Positions 31,581 to 42,857 of a DNA stretch of 64,000 nt are shown here, piece after piece; the first letter of the stretch is position 1, and every line of letters starts with the position of its first letter. Origin of the DNA: Pictodentalium vernedei (lineage: Eukaryota; Mollusca; Scaphopoda; Dentaliida; Dentaliidae); the NCBI GenBank assembly GCA_031216915.1, contig CM062289.1, positions 393,540,674 through 393,604,673 of the forward strand. Reading direction: 5' to 3'. Below the pieces are notes generated by a model, which saw only the letters and a list, made by a program, of their open reading frames with translations, did not search any database and was not told the DNA's origin. The position numbers and the translations under genes were made by a program.

Positions 31581-32580
31581 AGAGGCAATCTCGTGTTAGT
31601 AGATGGAGTTTAATTTGATGGAAATTCTGTTAAGGTGGAAAACACCACAGCGCATTTTTCCTATAAGTTATAGTCATGTTAAATAGAGTAACCAGTTACT
31701 GGGTTATGGGCTCTTTATTTCCAGGCCCCATTGCGGTGCTAGTTTTCATACGCGACTGAATCAATCAAATGGCGAGGAATCTGCAACAATCGAGGTGTTA
31801 AAGGAAAAAATACAATGATTAAAAAAATACTACGCTGGAAAATTTAGAACGTGAACCTGGACAGAATCTAAATTTCTAACACCAATAGGAACAAACACAT
31901 GCAGACGAATTAATTGAAACAGTTGTTTATAAAATAGTTTTAATAGACATCCCGTACAAATGGGCAATTGGTATTTTTTACGATTGGCATCGCTGACACG
32001 GTTGTAATTTGCGAGAGTCGAAATAGAAACATTCCATTAAAACTAATGGAAAAGTAATGTCATGTGTAAGGAAATGGTGAAATGAATGAATTCCGTGCGT
32101 TTTTCTTGTGTGTATTGCAGTGGGTTTCTGAATCTCCGGCTGATCCGTTTCGCATATGACTCAAATCCATTGAATAGTGTCCTCGAGCAAAACATCCACT
32201 TCATTTGATTTGGTGGGCGGGCGAAAGGGCAATGTGCTAGGGTATGTGACACGCTTCACGGCTGACAATTGTCATTGGAAGAGATTTACGGGAAAGTTAG
32301 CTGGCGTTAATTTCCTGAAAGCTGCCAGCAAATTTGAATATAAGGGTGTGGGAATTTCATACAAAGATTGAAACTTCAAAATGTTAGCGAATTTGTATCA
32401 TCGATGTGCGCATCTTTTCGCAACTCCCAGGGGTTGTCCTGTTAAGTTATGTCAAAAAACAGAAGCAGGCTTTTTGCAATTCTTTTCCCAATCAGTTTGA
32501 ACGTTTGACTGTTATTCTCTGTTGACACCCATGCAAAAAAAGAAGAAAACGGCTCTTTCGCCATCTTTTGATGTTCTGTA
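31581..32580. other. Unannotated stretch
   Basis: No recognisable repeat or RNA is seen. An open frame at 32177-32371 (64 residues, KGNVLGYVTRF..., no known motif) cannot be told from chance. Confidence 0.3.
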
Positions 32581-32695
32581 ACTCCTAAGACTTTAATATT
32601 AATGGAAAGGACAATGTCTGTATTATATGTCACGTGACATATCATACAGACACTGCTCTTTCCATTAATATTAAAGTCTAGGAGGTGAGATATGC
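32581..32695. repeat. Foldback repeat
   Basis: The arms run ACTCCTAAGACTTTAATATT to TTATATGTCACG and the complement. One arm resembles 3822-3875 at the left of repeat H copy 1. Confidence 0.8.
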
Positions 32696-32883
32696 TAATT
32701 TGTTTCTGGGAAGAATAAAAACTTGCATATTACTTTAAAAACTCATTTCCTAAACAAAGAGCCAAAGAGGACACTTACTTAGTGTTGGTAAATGTGATCA
32801 TGATAGATTTTCTTGATGACTGGTTATCTGTGAAGGGGCTGCTTCTAATTAGCTTGCCATAAAAAACAAATCTCCTGTTTGTA

Positions 32884-33085
32884 ACTTTTAATAAACGAAG
32901 ACAGCAGACAGCTTCGAGAGCTGTCTGGTGTTCTCGTTTATTAAAAGTAATAAAGGAAACGTGGCTTTATTTTCAACTGATGTAACGGGTGTTTTTTCAA
33001 CTGTTACTTGCTCCTTAATTGGACCTTCCTTGATCGTCTAATTTTTTTCAGGGGAGGTAACTTTATCGAAAGTCGACAATTTTCC
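32884..33085 (-). repeat. Dispersed repeat H, partial copy 4
   Basis: The hairpin ACTTTTAATAAACG / CGTTTATTAAAAGT (32884-32948) and the following 135 bp match 24716-24919 in reverse complement (AAAGCCAAGTTTCC, GACATCAGT, CAAGTAACTGTTG). Confidence 0.65.
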
Positions 33086-33213
33086 TGACGGAGGGATGAA
33101 TCACATCGCAATCTGTTTGTGAGGTATTCACACGACTGGGTCTAGATTTCACCAATAAAAATGAAGGGAACATAACATGTGAGGTGTTACACTTTCACGT
33201 TCCTTTTCGCCAG

Positions 33214-33285
33214 GCAAATTATATTATGATGTGGACAGAAAGTGGACACAGAATTCGACCAGATCACGACAGAGTGGTGATCCAG
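33214..33285 (+). CDS. Candidate 72-nt internal exon, unassigned
   Basis: A pyrimidine-rich acceptor (TTTCACGTTCCTTTTCGCCAG) and a good donor (CAG|GTAAAG) enclose 72 nt. One frame is fully open and starts ANYIMMWTESGHRIRPDHDR. The W(T/K).SG..I....DRV pattern resembles the C-C'-D strands of immunoglobulin-fold domains, but this is a weak likeness over 24 residues. No neighbouring exon is recognised. It may be a chance exon-like stretch. Confidence 0.25.
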
Positions 33286-33937
33286 GTAAAGTCTCTGTCT
33301 GCTTTTATAATAGAAGCAATTTTTTGGTGTCCGAAGAATCAGAGGCGGCGGAAGCTCGAAGAAAGTGGAGGGGGCACAAATTTATATGACGCACCTGATC
33401 TACTATGGATTTTTAGGGAGGAAGAACTGGGTGGTTTTTCAGTTTTCCGCTTCGGTTCCGGTTTTTGTGGCAAACCTGAAGCCGAACCGCAAGCGCCAGA
33501 AAAACCCGGCCGAACGGTTTTACCGTGTTTGTGCACAAACTTATCAAACCGTCTTACTAAGAGGGAACTGGACACGTGACCAGTACGGACTCTCGACACT
33601 TAGTGTATCTGGCAAAGGGGCGAATACGTCGTTTTCTGATTGTTACATTTTCACTCTTATTAACTCGTCCAGTGGACTAGTCAATAAGGGAGATAATATG
33701 ATAATCAGTACGCTTTAGCCGTACTATATTTATTTGTTACCCTAATTTATGCTGTTTTTATTATTGAATAGGCTTAGCAACTGATCCCATAAAACCCCTA
33801 AGAATGATCAAAGGGAAGTTAGGATGGCCCCATCGGAGATCCTTACGGACAGGGATTTTTGTGGTGAGTGGTGTCGTACAAACTGTTACGGATTTTTTCC
33901 AAGTTAAGGACCCTGATATGTTATTTACTATCTGTTC
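33286..33937. other. Unannotated stretch
   Basis: CAGAGGCGGCGGAAGC at 33341 resembles a hAT end, but no partner end is found. AACCGAA-rich imperfect repeats occur at 33440-33520 and again at 34198-34240. Confidence 0.3.
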
Positions 33938-34188
33938 TTAACTATTTACCCAACGTAACGGCCAAAACCTGCCAGCGCTATTCACAAAAATCGCCAATTA
34001 ATTTTCATTATTTTTTCATTTTTTGTCTCAAAAACATAGGTTATGACCCCTCTTTGGAACGAGCTCGTCGAGCTCGTTCCAATGAGGGGTCATAACCTAT
34101 GTTTTTTAGACAAAAAATGAAAAAAATTAGTTATTTAATAATTTTATTTGCAAGTGTCGTCTGCTTTTCATGTCAGGCAAAGGGTTAA
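33938..34188 (+). mobile_element. TTAA MITE, subfamily B
   Basis: TTAA lies at 33938-33941 and 34185-34188. The ends are CTATTTACCCAACGTAACGG and TCAGGCAAAGGG. The long palindrome ACATAGGTTATGACCCCTC with the central hairpin is intact. Confidence 0.9.
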
Positions 34189-34718
34189 TACATAGAAAAA
34201 CCGAATCCAAACCGAGGTTTTTTCCTGAAACCGAATCTGAAAAATCACCCCCCTGCTCTATCGGGAGGAGGAAATTTGAAAAAAATGGATCCACAGAAGA
34301 GCAAGTTTCGCTGATTCCGGGTCTTGTTGAGTGTAATTAGGGGAGGGGGATACTAAAATTAAGTAGGTGGCTCAGGGCACCCATAACCGTAGTTTTATGA
34401 TTAAGCTGCACAGTTTCCCTAACAGTGTTAATATATTGATGTTCGCAAGGTGAATTAAATATCTATTTATTGGAATGTCTATAACTGGTACTTGGAAGAA
34501 CATCAGTATATCTTTGTGATCTGTATCTGTATCTGTACGTCGTAGGTACCACTTCTGGCTTTTATACGATTAAAATGACATCACATTACATCGAAGTCAG
34601 TGCGCAAGCTCCAGGAAAAATGGGTAAATATACAGCCCTTAACAGCGTCGAAGTCCAAACAGAATTAGACTGGTGGCCATAGAGGTCGATATAGAAGACT
34701 CTGCTTAGCATAACGGAT

Positions 34719-35070
34719 GGGGGCGCGGTAGCTCAGTTGGTAGAGGTGCAGGCTGCAAGCCGAGATATCCTCGGTTCGAATCCCATCTGCGGCAACCGCG
34801 TTGTGTCCTTGGGCAAGACACTTCACCCCCATTGCCCACGTGGGGACACGGTGGCGTTGTGTACTAAGGCATACTGCACGTCAATGGTGCACCTGTCTTC
34901 AACCAATGCTAACCATGTTTGTGTGGAGTCAGTATGTTGGGGAGCTGACAGTTGCTCGCCGGTGGCTCTCTCCGGGTACTCCGGCTTACTCCACCCATAA
35001 AACTGTCGCGGTCATGCTTAGCCATTGTGCAGAACTATATGACCTAAAACACCAATAAATAAATAATAAA
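34719..35070 (+). mobile_element. tRNA-headed SINE, type 1, full length with 13-bp duplication
   Basis: The head is GGGGGCGCGGTAGCTCAG, box B is GGTTCGAATCCCATC, and the tail is ACACCAATAAATAAATAATA. The direct repeats TAGCATAACGGAT at 34706-34718 and 35071-35083 are perfect. The strip 34189-34705 holds nothing recognised. Confidence 0.95.
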
Positions 35071-35083
35071 TAGCATAACGGAT

Positions 35084-36036
35084 AGAAAATAATTTCGAGT
35101 ATAGACTGAAACGGTTCGATTACTCTTTCATAAACGAACGATACACTCTTTATATTGTCATGTTACCTTTAGATAAAAAACAGACCTCTCAATATTTTAA
35201 CAAGAATCGATTTAACAATTAGAATGCGGCATGAATAGAAACATAGTGATTCACTGTGTATGCGTGTCTCATGCCCTCGACCCATGACATGCCATAAGAT
35301 GAAGATAGCAGTTCCTTTAGTTTTCTTTTGTAATAAATGTCATTTATGAGGGATCGTAGCTCCTAAATGCAAGAAACTCTATGGGCTCGTTGTAGTGAAA
35401 CACCATACTCTGCCAAAATAGTGTTCGGAAAAAAATGGAAAATGACAACAACAAAAATTTAAATAGCGATTTGTGCAAAGATCGGAGGAGATTTAATCGC
35501 GTTGATAGGTGAAGGGTTAAGAAACCTAAGGACTTTGAACTACACCCTCATCTATAACATTTTTATTGCAGCCAATAAAAAACAAGTATCTGTGTACAAT
35601 TTTATTTAATTTGTGCAATGATAACCCATTTTCTTGCATGTGATTGGTCGAAATGAGTTTTTCATAACGCAATGAATAATTTAACTGTCATCTGAATGTT
35701 AATGCCTTCTCCCCCGTCTACCTGGGCGTGTTTAATGGTGCCATTAAATTGTAATTATGTCCGGTGGGGCCGAGATGGTGTACTTTAATAAGCTTTATAT
35801 TAAAGCAATCATTCGAAATTGTCCATTGAAAAGTGTGTCCGGGATTGCACTCTGCAAGGCTGTATTCATTATAATACAAATAAATTAATTTACAAATAAT
35901 TTGGACTGAAACGGTTGGCTCATTTTCACATCCAACTAACCGAGAGCTATAACCGGATAATATCCGGTCATCCGTGGCCATTATTTCACCGAAAATGAGA
36001 TCAAAACTATAGGGATTGGAAAGCAGTATTCGCAGG
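35084..36036. other. Mostly unannotated, one faint MITE remnant
   Basis: The strip 35320-35520 has the block order of subfamily B (GAGGGATCGTAGC, GGGCTCGTTGTAGTGAAACA, AATAGCGATTTG, GGTGAAGGGTTAA) but is very diverged. Nothing else is recognised. Confidence 0.3.
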
Positions 36037-36117
36037 ATCTATTCCGCAGTGTGTGTACAAACGAACGTTGTCGAGAACTCGACAACGTTCGTTTGTATAC
36101 ACACTACGGAATAGATT
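36037..36117. repeat. Near-perfect foldback repeat
   Basis: Two 39-bp arms (ATCTATTCCGCAGTGTGTGT ... GTTGTCGAG and complement) have almost no loop. The segment 36118-36870 holds no recognised feature. Confidence 0.85.
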
Positions 36118-36889
36118 CTACGATTACTCAGTACTCACGGAAATTGCCGATCATTAACAAAGTCATGAATGCCAAAGTCGATTATTTCTCAGTATACACA
36201 ACACGGCTTCGAAGTGTAATCTATTCCGGGGGGAAGCGACAGACTTACTATGTTTTAACCATGAAATGACGATCACTATCGATATTTCGGATAACCGGTT
36301 GAGAGTTTTCTAATCGGTTAGGTAGGTAACTGGTTCCAACCCGTTTATCCGGTTAACCATTTTAGTACTACAAATAAATATTCGTAATACACTGTTCAAA
36401 CAAGTTTTCCTCTTGAGTACGAGGCTACGTGTACTAACCTTTGCTGGAAACTATAAAATCTACTAACAAAGAAAGATGTCAACGTTCGATATTTGCATGG
36501 TTTTAATGGCAAAGACTTCGATCACATCGGGGTACTTTATTACAAGCAGCCTCTCTACATTAAATTATAAGAACTGAAATGAATTACCCGTAGCTTTATA
36601 GTAGTACAAATGTGGGATAGGCGTGTTAAGTGCTCCGCTTGTGGGATGGGCGTGTGAAGTTTTGAATGACGTACTACGCACTTCATATACATTAACACAC
36701 CCCTCCGATATTTATACTTCGATAAAGCGACAGATTATTCATTTCAATTCTTATATCTATAATTCTTAAAGGGGTGCAAATGAGGATTCTTGTTGCATAT
36801 AGACAACTCGCTTGCTGGAAAACGGCTTGATTTTTTTGGAGACAGGTTTTGTGAGCGTGTGATCTAAACACCGTGGTAACTTTTCAATA

Positions 36890-37076
36890 CATCATGCGAG
36901 CACGAAAAGTTTTTTTATTGTATTGTATATTGGTTTTTTGTGATTTAACGACACTTTCCGCAAAAATTAAACGCAAAGAAAATTTTGGAATGTGTATTTT
37001 ATCTCACCCAGGCGAGTACCAATTCCACAAGCTATCGTTTATTTGGCTATTATTCGCCTCCACAGAACTGGGTTAA
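36890..37076 (+). CDS. Candidate secreted-protein first exon, weak
   Basis: From the ATG at 36891 the frame reads MRARKVFLLYCILVFCDLTT, with LSA next, the layout of a signal peptide (basic start, hydrophobic core, small residue before the cleavage point), followed by KIKRKENFGMCILSHPGEYQ. The frame closes after about 60 residues. A possible donor (GA|GTACCA) occurs at about 37015. No family is recognised and chance is likely. Confidence 0.15.
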
Positions 37077-37253
37077 CCGATGTTTCGTGTACCTACCTTA
37101 ACTCTTAACCTGCTGAGTATTTTCAAAATATTTTCCATCAACTCTAGTCATGGCTGCTTTAAAGCAGCCACGACTAAATTTAATGAAAACTGTATATAAA
37201 TTTAATTCGAGAAATCATTGGTCAAAAGTTCAATCAATAAATGGGAAATGTTG

Positions 37254-37867
37254 TTAACTCTTTTAGCGTGACAGGCGACTAAAGTCGACAGACGGCAGAC
37301 CGCGGAAAGGTACTGCAGTAGTCATTTTATCCAGCTGTGTGTATGTCCATTTCCAAGTGCTTTTAACCCTTTACCCAATGCAGACGATATTAAAATTTAT
37401 TATTTTAAATATCATTTTTTGAAATTTTTCAAAAAATTTCAACAAAAGCATATCATGTGATCCCTCGTTGGAACGAGTTCGACGAGCTCGTTCCAACGAG
37501 GGGTCACATGATATGCTTTTGTTGAAATGTTTTTAAAAATAATATCTTTCAACTGCTGAAGTTGCATATTACTCGGGGGGATGCGGCCGATTCGTTGGGT
37601 AAAAAGTTGAACAAATATACGTATTCCTATGCTTCATGCACCAAATTTATGTCCTATCCACGAACAACGATACCGTCCCTTGAAAGTGTAAAGATGCCAT
37701 TTAAATATATACAGGAAATCATTTGAAGAACTGTCAATGAGATCATTAGAACATATTTTTAAAATAATAACGGTTTTGTCTAACAACCTATACTTTTGTA
37801 AAATTCCTGATGAATATTAGGCGCTAAGAATTCTGTTTCTCCGATTATTCCGCGCCAAAAGAGTTAA
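37254..37867 (-). mobile_element. Outer TTAA element (CTCTTTTGGCGCG ends), second copy
   Basis: This is the reverse complement of 6293-6905, including the inner MITE. TTAA is at both ends (37254-37257, 37864-37867). Confidence 0.85.
37363..37610 (+). mobile_element. TTAA MITE, subfamily A, innermost of the triple nest
   Basis: The left junction is TTAA and the right junction is TTGA, the complement of the altered TTCA junction at 6537. The centre is GTTGGAACGAGTTCGACGAG. Confidence 0.9.
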
Positions 37868-38298
37868 AGATGCCCAAATTATACTTATTTCCGTGGCACA
37901 ACATTTTTGTCCTGGTCAAGAGTATCCACTAGGAGTGTGAAGGGGTTAATACATCTCAGACAAAGACAAGTTTTTCTCGAATTGCCGTTGGTAGTCAATT
38001 TGTTAACTCTTCTCGTCCCAGTTATGCTCCAGCTTATAATGATAATAAAATAGGCGCTTTTGACTTGGAATATGATAAGTTGTGATGTAAGACACTGTTG
38101 CCTCCCTTTCCAACAATGTTTTCCACCACAGCATATTCTCGAGCTTATGGGAAAAAATTATCAATCAAGCCACGGAATTATAAGTTGCATATCAACCTTT
38201 GCGAAAAAAATGTTAATCATATTTGCATTCCCGTGTCTTCCCATCGCTTAACAAAATGGAAAAACATCACGGGAAAGGATTACTTGAAAACAATAGAA

Positions 38299-38437
38299 GT
38301 TATTCTGTTTGTTGACGGGGACATGGTCTCACGTTCCCTGCATGAAATTTATATTCAACTGAGGCGTCAGCCGAGGTTGAATATATGTTTCATGCAGGGA
38401 ACGTGAGACCATGTCCCATGTCAACAAACAGAATAAC
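38299..38437. repeat. Foldback repeat
   Basis: The arms of about 55 bp (GTTATTCTGTTTGTTGACGG ... CGTTCCCTGCATGAAA and complement) have a short loop. The flanks 37950-38298 and 38438-38924 hold nothing recognised. Confidence 0.85.
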
Positions 38438-38924
38438 GTATATGTCCCGTTCTTACACAAGTAAAATTGAATTGGAAAAAATCTTTATTCAATGTTTACG
38501 TACATAATCAACGGGGCGAGATGCTCGCGATTCGTTTCAGTTTATGTTACAGTAAATTAAGGAACAGAGACCTTATAATCTAATCGGTTTCATAAATAAT
38601 TACCCATGTTTACATAACTAATCTTTTTGTACGTAATAACGATTCTTTGTGTGTATTTTACTTCAGTTAAATGTATTTGTCTCAGTTGATTTCGAGTGAA
38701 AAAAGACATTGCAATGAACCGTTGCTCATGGCAACGAGACGCTTTCGTTGACAGTGGACATGGGAATCGCTGACTGTAGACATATGCGCATGCCCAGCGA
38801 CATAAAATAAAATCAACGAGGCATTGACCAATCACTGGAAAGTATTGCGGTTGGTATCGGGACATAATAAAGTAATTTTTCTCAGGTCACTTCAAACTGT
38901 AATTTGCACAGGTACCTGTTAGCC

Positions 38925-39704
38925 TTACCCCCAGTTCAGACGGACGCACTTTGAACGAATCTAATCTGATTGTATTAGATGCGACTCTAGTCGCACGAAA
39001 TACTTGTCGATTCAGACACACTCACAATCGTCGAATCTAATTCAATTGCGACTGTCTCCCTGGGTTGTTAACTTTCTCCTTGCTGAAGCCGCTTTGGACA
39101 TTTCTAACCTAACCAATTTGAATCAATTGTGAATTTGGTCCCCTACCTTGGCAATTGGGATTCCCCAATTTGCATAAACCAGTATGCGAACAATAATATT
39201 CGAACACAACCGAACATCTGCGGAACATTAGATTCAGAGTCTTCGCCAATTCGAGTGTCTGAATCAAACGGTGCATCGAATCTAATAGATGCAATAAATG
39301 CGTCGCTCTCAGACGAAGATTCGTCTGAAGTGCGACTGAAAAATTTATTTGATTCAGACAGGCGAATAATCGTCGCATATTACTCAAATACAATACGTGG
39401 ATAATGTATTTTCACTAAATCACCCACAGAGTGGAGATTCCACCCAAGCAATCATTGTAAATGTGTTGCAAAGCATAACAAGCACAGGCAAAGTTTCAAC
39501 CAATGGACCTCCGGGTTAAACCCGGAGGTCCATTGGCTGAAACATTGATTGTGTTTTTTGTCCATATGCACAAAATCTGAAAGTTATAGTTTGGGTGATA
39601 ACTCCACTCCATGGGTGATTTAGTTACAATCCACTCTCCACATACTGTAGAACCCAGTATGAGGCTTGCTTCGTCCGAAATGCGTCCATCTGAACTGGGG
39701 ATAA
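38925..39704 (+). mobile_element. Family E element, copy 1, carrying a Tc1-type MITE
   Basis: The ends CCCCCAGTTCAGACGGACGC and the complement of CCCCAGTTCAGATGGACGC are near TTA/TAA. The family's other copies (43434, 52130) show TTA on both sides, as in PIF/Harbinger-type elements, but the class is not certain. The interior matches the other copies (GTGTCTGAATCAAACG, GCATCGAATCTAA, CAGACGAAGATTCGTCTGAA). The 39389-39649 block is an insertion absent from the others. Confidence 0.75.
39389..39649. mobile_element. Tc1/mariner-type MITE G, copy 2
   Basis: TA precedes CAATACGTGGATAATG at the left and follows the complement of CAGTATGTGGAGAGTGG at the right. The interior palindrome (AACCAATGGACCTCCGGG / complement) matches 20663-20921. 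Confidence 0.8.
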
Positions 39705-39800
39705 CTTTCCTCTCATTTGTTTGTTAAATTTTAGTATAGTTATGAGTCACACGGATTATTAGCCTGGACACTTTGATGAAACCTTTACACGTAATATCTG

Positions 39801-40065
39801 CACTTAAATCCGATTGTCCACATGGGGGCACGATGACGCCGTGTACTAAGGCGTACTGCACGTCGATGGTGCGCATGTCTTCAACCAATCTAACCCTGCC
39901 AGAGCTGCAGTGCGGAGTTACGATATCGGGGAGCTGGCAGCTGCTCGTCATTGCTCGGTGGTTCTCTCCGGGTACTCCGTCTTCCTCCACCCGTAAAACT
40001 GTCACGGTCATGATTAGCCATTGTGCATAAATATGTGCCCTTAAACACCAATAAATAAATATAAA
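39801..40065 (+). mobile_element. 5'-truncated SINE with 15-bp duplication
   Basis: The body from about GTCCACATGGGGGCACG to the AACACCAATAAATAAATA tail is present, without head. The direct repeats TACACGTAATATCTG at 39786-39800 and 40066-40080 are perfect. Confidence 0.95.
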
Positions 40066-40949
40066 TACACGTAATATCTGTCTCGTTAACACTTTGACAC
40101 GGATGTTTATATCTTGCTGATATCGTTTCTGTATTGGACAAACATGATTTAATAAACATGGTTTAATAAACTTCCTAACATGTTTGACATGTGCGTGACA
40201 TGCTGCAATTTCCTCAGCGTGCATTGTTGGTGATCGATTAAACTCCCATGCAAATTTGTAAATGACATTTAAGCGGTTTCAATCGGCTATTCAATGTTTA
40301 ATGAATTGAAACGTAACGGGAATGAAAATATCTATTACGCAAATACAAGCAGGTTCTTTTATGCCATCTCGCAGACTCGTCTTATGACATCAAATAAAGC
40401 TTGCAGGAAATAGTCGCGACACAGATTACGTTGATTGTCCCGCGGTATACGATAAATGCAGACACCCGGTGGTTGGAATCGTTGGGTTTTTGTCAACATT
40501 GTGGGTTCATTGTAGTTGCACTTGTTCTGTGGACTGTGTAAACATTCTGTAAATGAAAATATACAAGACTCAGGGTATTCGCCAGGGCAAATACCCTGCG
40601 TCTTGTCTAGTATAAGTTACGGGACGTTTAGTTGGTTCGACATAGCCTTTTGTGGACTCTGTCCATAACTGTGTTTTTTCAGTCTAATTCTGTAAGTAAC
40701 CAGTAGCTGTTAAGGATTGTTTGTTTACGATCCGTTAGTGGACTACGCGCACAGACTACCGTTCATTAAATATGATACCCCTTTATTGACATAGGAGTTC
40801 CAGATATTCTTTTATGCTCCAGTTATAGATAGCCAAAGCAATAAATATTTATTTTGCCCTCAAAACATCATGATATCAGCAGATTTGGCAGTATTGCGGG
40901 GTGTAATCATAAAACCGCAACCACGGTGAGTCTTCATTCATAAGTTATT
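40066..40949. other. Unannotated stretch with one hairpin
   Basis: A 44-bp hairpin (ACAAGACTCAGGGTATTC / complement) lies at 40563-40606. Otherwise nothing is recognised. Confidence 0.4.
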
Positions 40950-41280
40950 TATATATTTATTGGTGTTTAAGGACACATACTTATGCACGATGGCTAATCT
41001 TGACAGTGACAGTTTTACGGGCGGAGGAAGCCGGAGTACCTGGAGAGAACAAACGAGCATCGACTCTGTTCAAGCTCCACTCAAGCAGGGTTATATCGGT
41101 TGAAGACATGTGCAACATCGACGTGCAGTACGCCTTAGTACACGGCGTCATCGTGCCCCATGTAGGTAACCAGGATAAAGTGCCTTGCCCAAGGACACAA
41201 CGCGGGTCGTCCCGGACTGGAATCGAACTCGGGACCTGTAGCATAGAAGTCCAACAATCTACTACTGAGCCACTGAGCTC
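40950..41280 (-). mobile_element. tRNA-headed SINE, GGAGCTC head type
   Basis: In complement the head is GAGCTCAGTGGCTCAGTAG with box B GAGTTCGATTCCAG, as in the copy at 3426. The body and tail are complete. The flanking repeats TCATTCATAAGT(T)ATTT (40934-40949, 41281-41296) are the duplication. Confidence 0.9.
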
Positions 41281-41303
41281 TCATTCATAAGTATTTAGTT
41301 TAC

Positions 41304-41975
41304 ATATAGAATACACTCATAGTGGCTTGGTGTACCAAATGTTCACCCCGAGTGCTGAAGTGGTGTTGACCGCGAGCCTTTGGCGCGCGGTTAACACCAC
41401 TTCACCACGAGTGGTGAACATTTGGTACACCATACTACTTTGGGTATATTTTATTTATACCATGATCATCAGATTAATAAGAGTTTAAATGTTGAACAAA
41501 TCAATATTCACACGTGCTATTCTGTTTTTGTTTACATGAGCACCGGTGGACGGTACATCCGCTAGCAATTTTATCGCCGAAACAAAATAGAAAACGAAAC
41601 GCGCAAATTACGGGGCCTTTTTTCAATTATTTAATAACTTAATAACATACTATTTCGAGTTATGGGTGTTTTATTAACATGAGACAACGTCTGTTTGTTA
41701 ATTCTTGGTATCTTAGGAGGTAAACTAATTGAAAAACGTAATAAATAATTTTCGGTTTCATTTCACTCTTCACGAGGCGACGAGTGATAAATTTAGACAA
41801 GTTTGCATTCAAGGCGAGGTCACCAAAGGTCAACTTAGATGTAGTTCCGCTGTAGGTGCAAATTTTAACTATTGAAAATCCCATTGCTGGTGTGTTCACC
41901 ACGGTTGGTGTGTAAAGCTAAAATTTATGTCATAGGCTTTTTATATATAGCAGAATAGGTAATCATGGTATAAAA
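41304..41975. repeat. Dispersed repeat J, copy 2
   Basis: This matches 1327-1893 over its length. The hairpin is longer here because of an extra inner palindrome (GAAGTGGTGTTGACCGCG / CGCGGTTAACACCACTTC) between the arms. The right boundary is again AATCATGGTATAAA. Confidence 0.75.
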
Positions 41976-42329
41976 CATAAAATTGTAATGTCATCAGAGA
42001 TTCGGTTACATCAATTGTCGATTGGGAAACATATTTTGATCTGATTCCAAGAAAATGAATGTTTCTGGCGCTCATATTTAATCGGATGGAATGTTTCTGT
42101 TGGTCGGAACAGCGAAATATTGCACACGATTGAATCAAAAACATATGCGGTGATCAATTCAAGTACCAGACCATAACAGCATTGAATTCCTTGAAGAATT
42201 TGACTGGAAGTCCGATAACATACCACGACGCATTGGCGATCTTCAGCATCCACATTTTGTCAACGGATCACTGCGACAGGTGTCACTTTAATATTTTCTT
42301 TGCAGGTATTGATATTTTCACACCTGTCA

Positions 42330-42560
42330 TCACATGTGCCATCGCAAAATGGTAACTCTTGCACACCACACCAGCAGACGACACTTTCAAAAACGAATCT
42401 TGAATAACTATAAAATTTAATTTGTTGTGTCAAAATATAGTGTATGACCCTCATTGGAACGAACTCGGAAAGCGCGTTCCAATGAGGAGACATTAGCTAT
42501 GTTTTGGAAGCAAAAATAGAAATTATAATAAAATTTGAAATGCAAATTTAGAAATAGCGC
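42330..42560 (-). mobile_element. Degenerate subfamily-B MITE
   Basis: AGCAGACGACACTTTCAAAA, GAATAACTATAAAATTT, the hairpin CATTGGAACGAACTCGGAAA and AATAGCGCTCAC follow the B order. The ends are lost. The segment 41976-42329 holds nothing recognised. Confidence 0.6.
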
Positions 42561-42857
42561 TCACAGGATATTGTATTTACATTATATTAGTGTTTTTAAA
42601 CGCTTAGAATAAAAACAGCGTCTACATGTTTTGAGTGGATACTGAAATCATTTCACTCCTGAAGACGACAAATATCATTTTGTTTATTGTATCCCGTGAA
42701 CTAATTTTTGTATCTTCTCATAAAAATGTAAATACCCATTATGTATCTACCATGTTAAGACCATGGAAGGTGAAACAGCTCCATGATTAGTTGCGACACC
42801 ATTTCACCTCTAACCAAGCCTGAAAATAGGCAATCTATCATTTGCCGAATGAAGTCC

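Larger units (their letters stand above)
37098..37949. mobile_element. TTAA MITE family D, occupied copy (triple nest)
   Basis: TTAA lies at 37098-37101 and 37946-37949. The left part (CTCTTAACCTGCTGAGTATT, the AGTCATGGCTGC hairpin) and right part (AGATGCCCAAATTATACTTA) match the unoccupied copy at 26408-26654. The interruption at 37254-37867 falls exactly at the TTAA of the unoccupied copy. Confidence 0.85.

Noticed and set aside
33771-33861. Exon-like stretch between TTATTATTGAATAG and GTGAGTGG
   Set aside because: Only one of three frames is open, the acceptor is weak, and the product shows no family likeness.
40860-40927. Possible exon before GTGAGTC at 40927
   Set aside because: No convincing acceptor and the open frame is about 15 codons.
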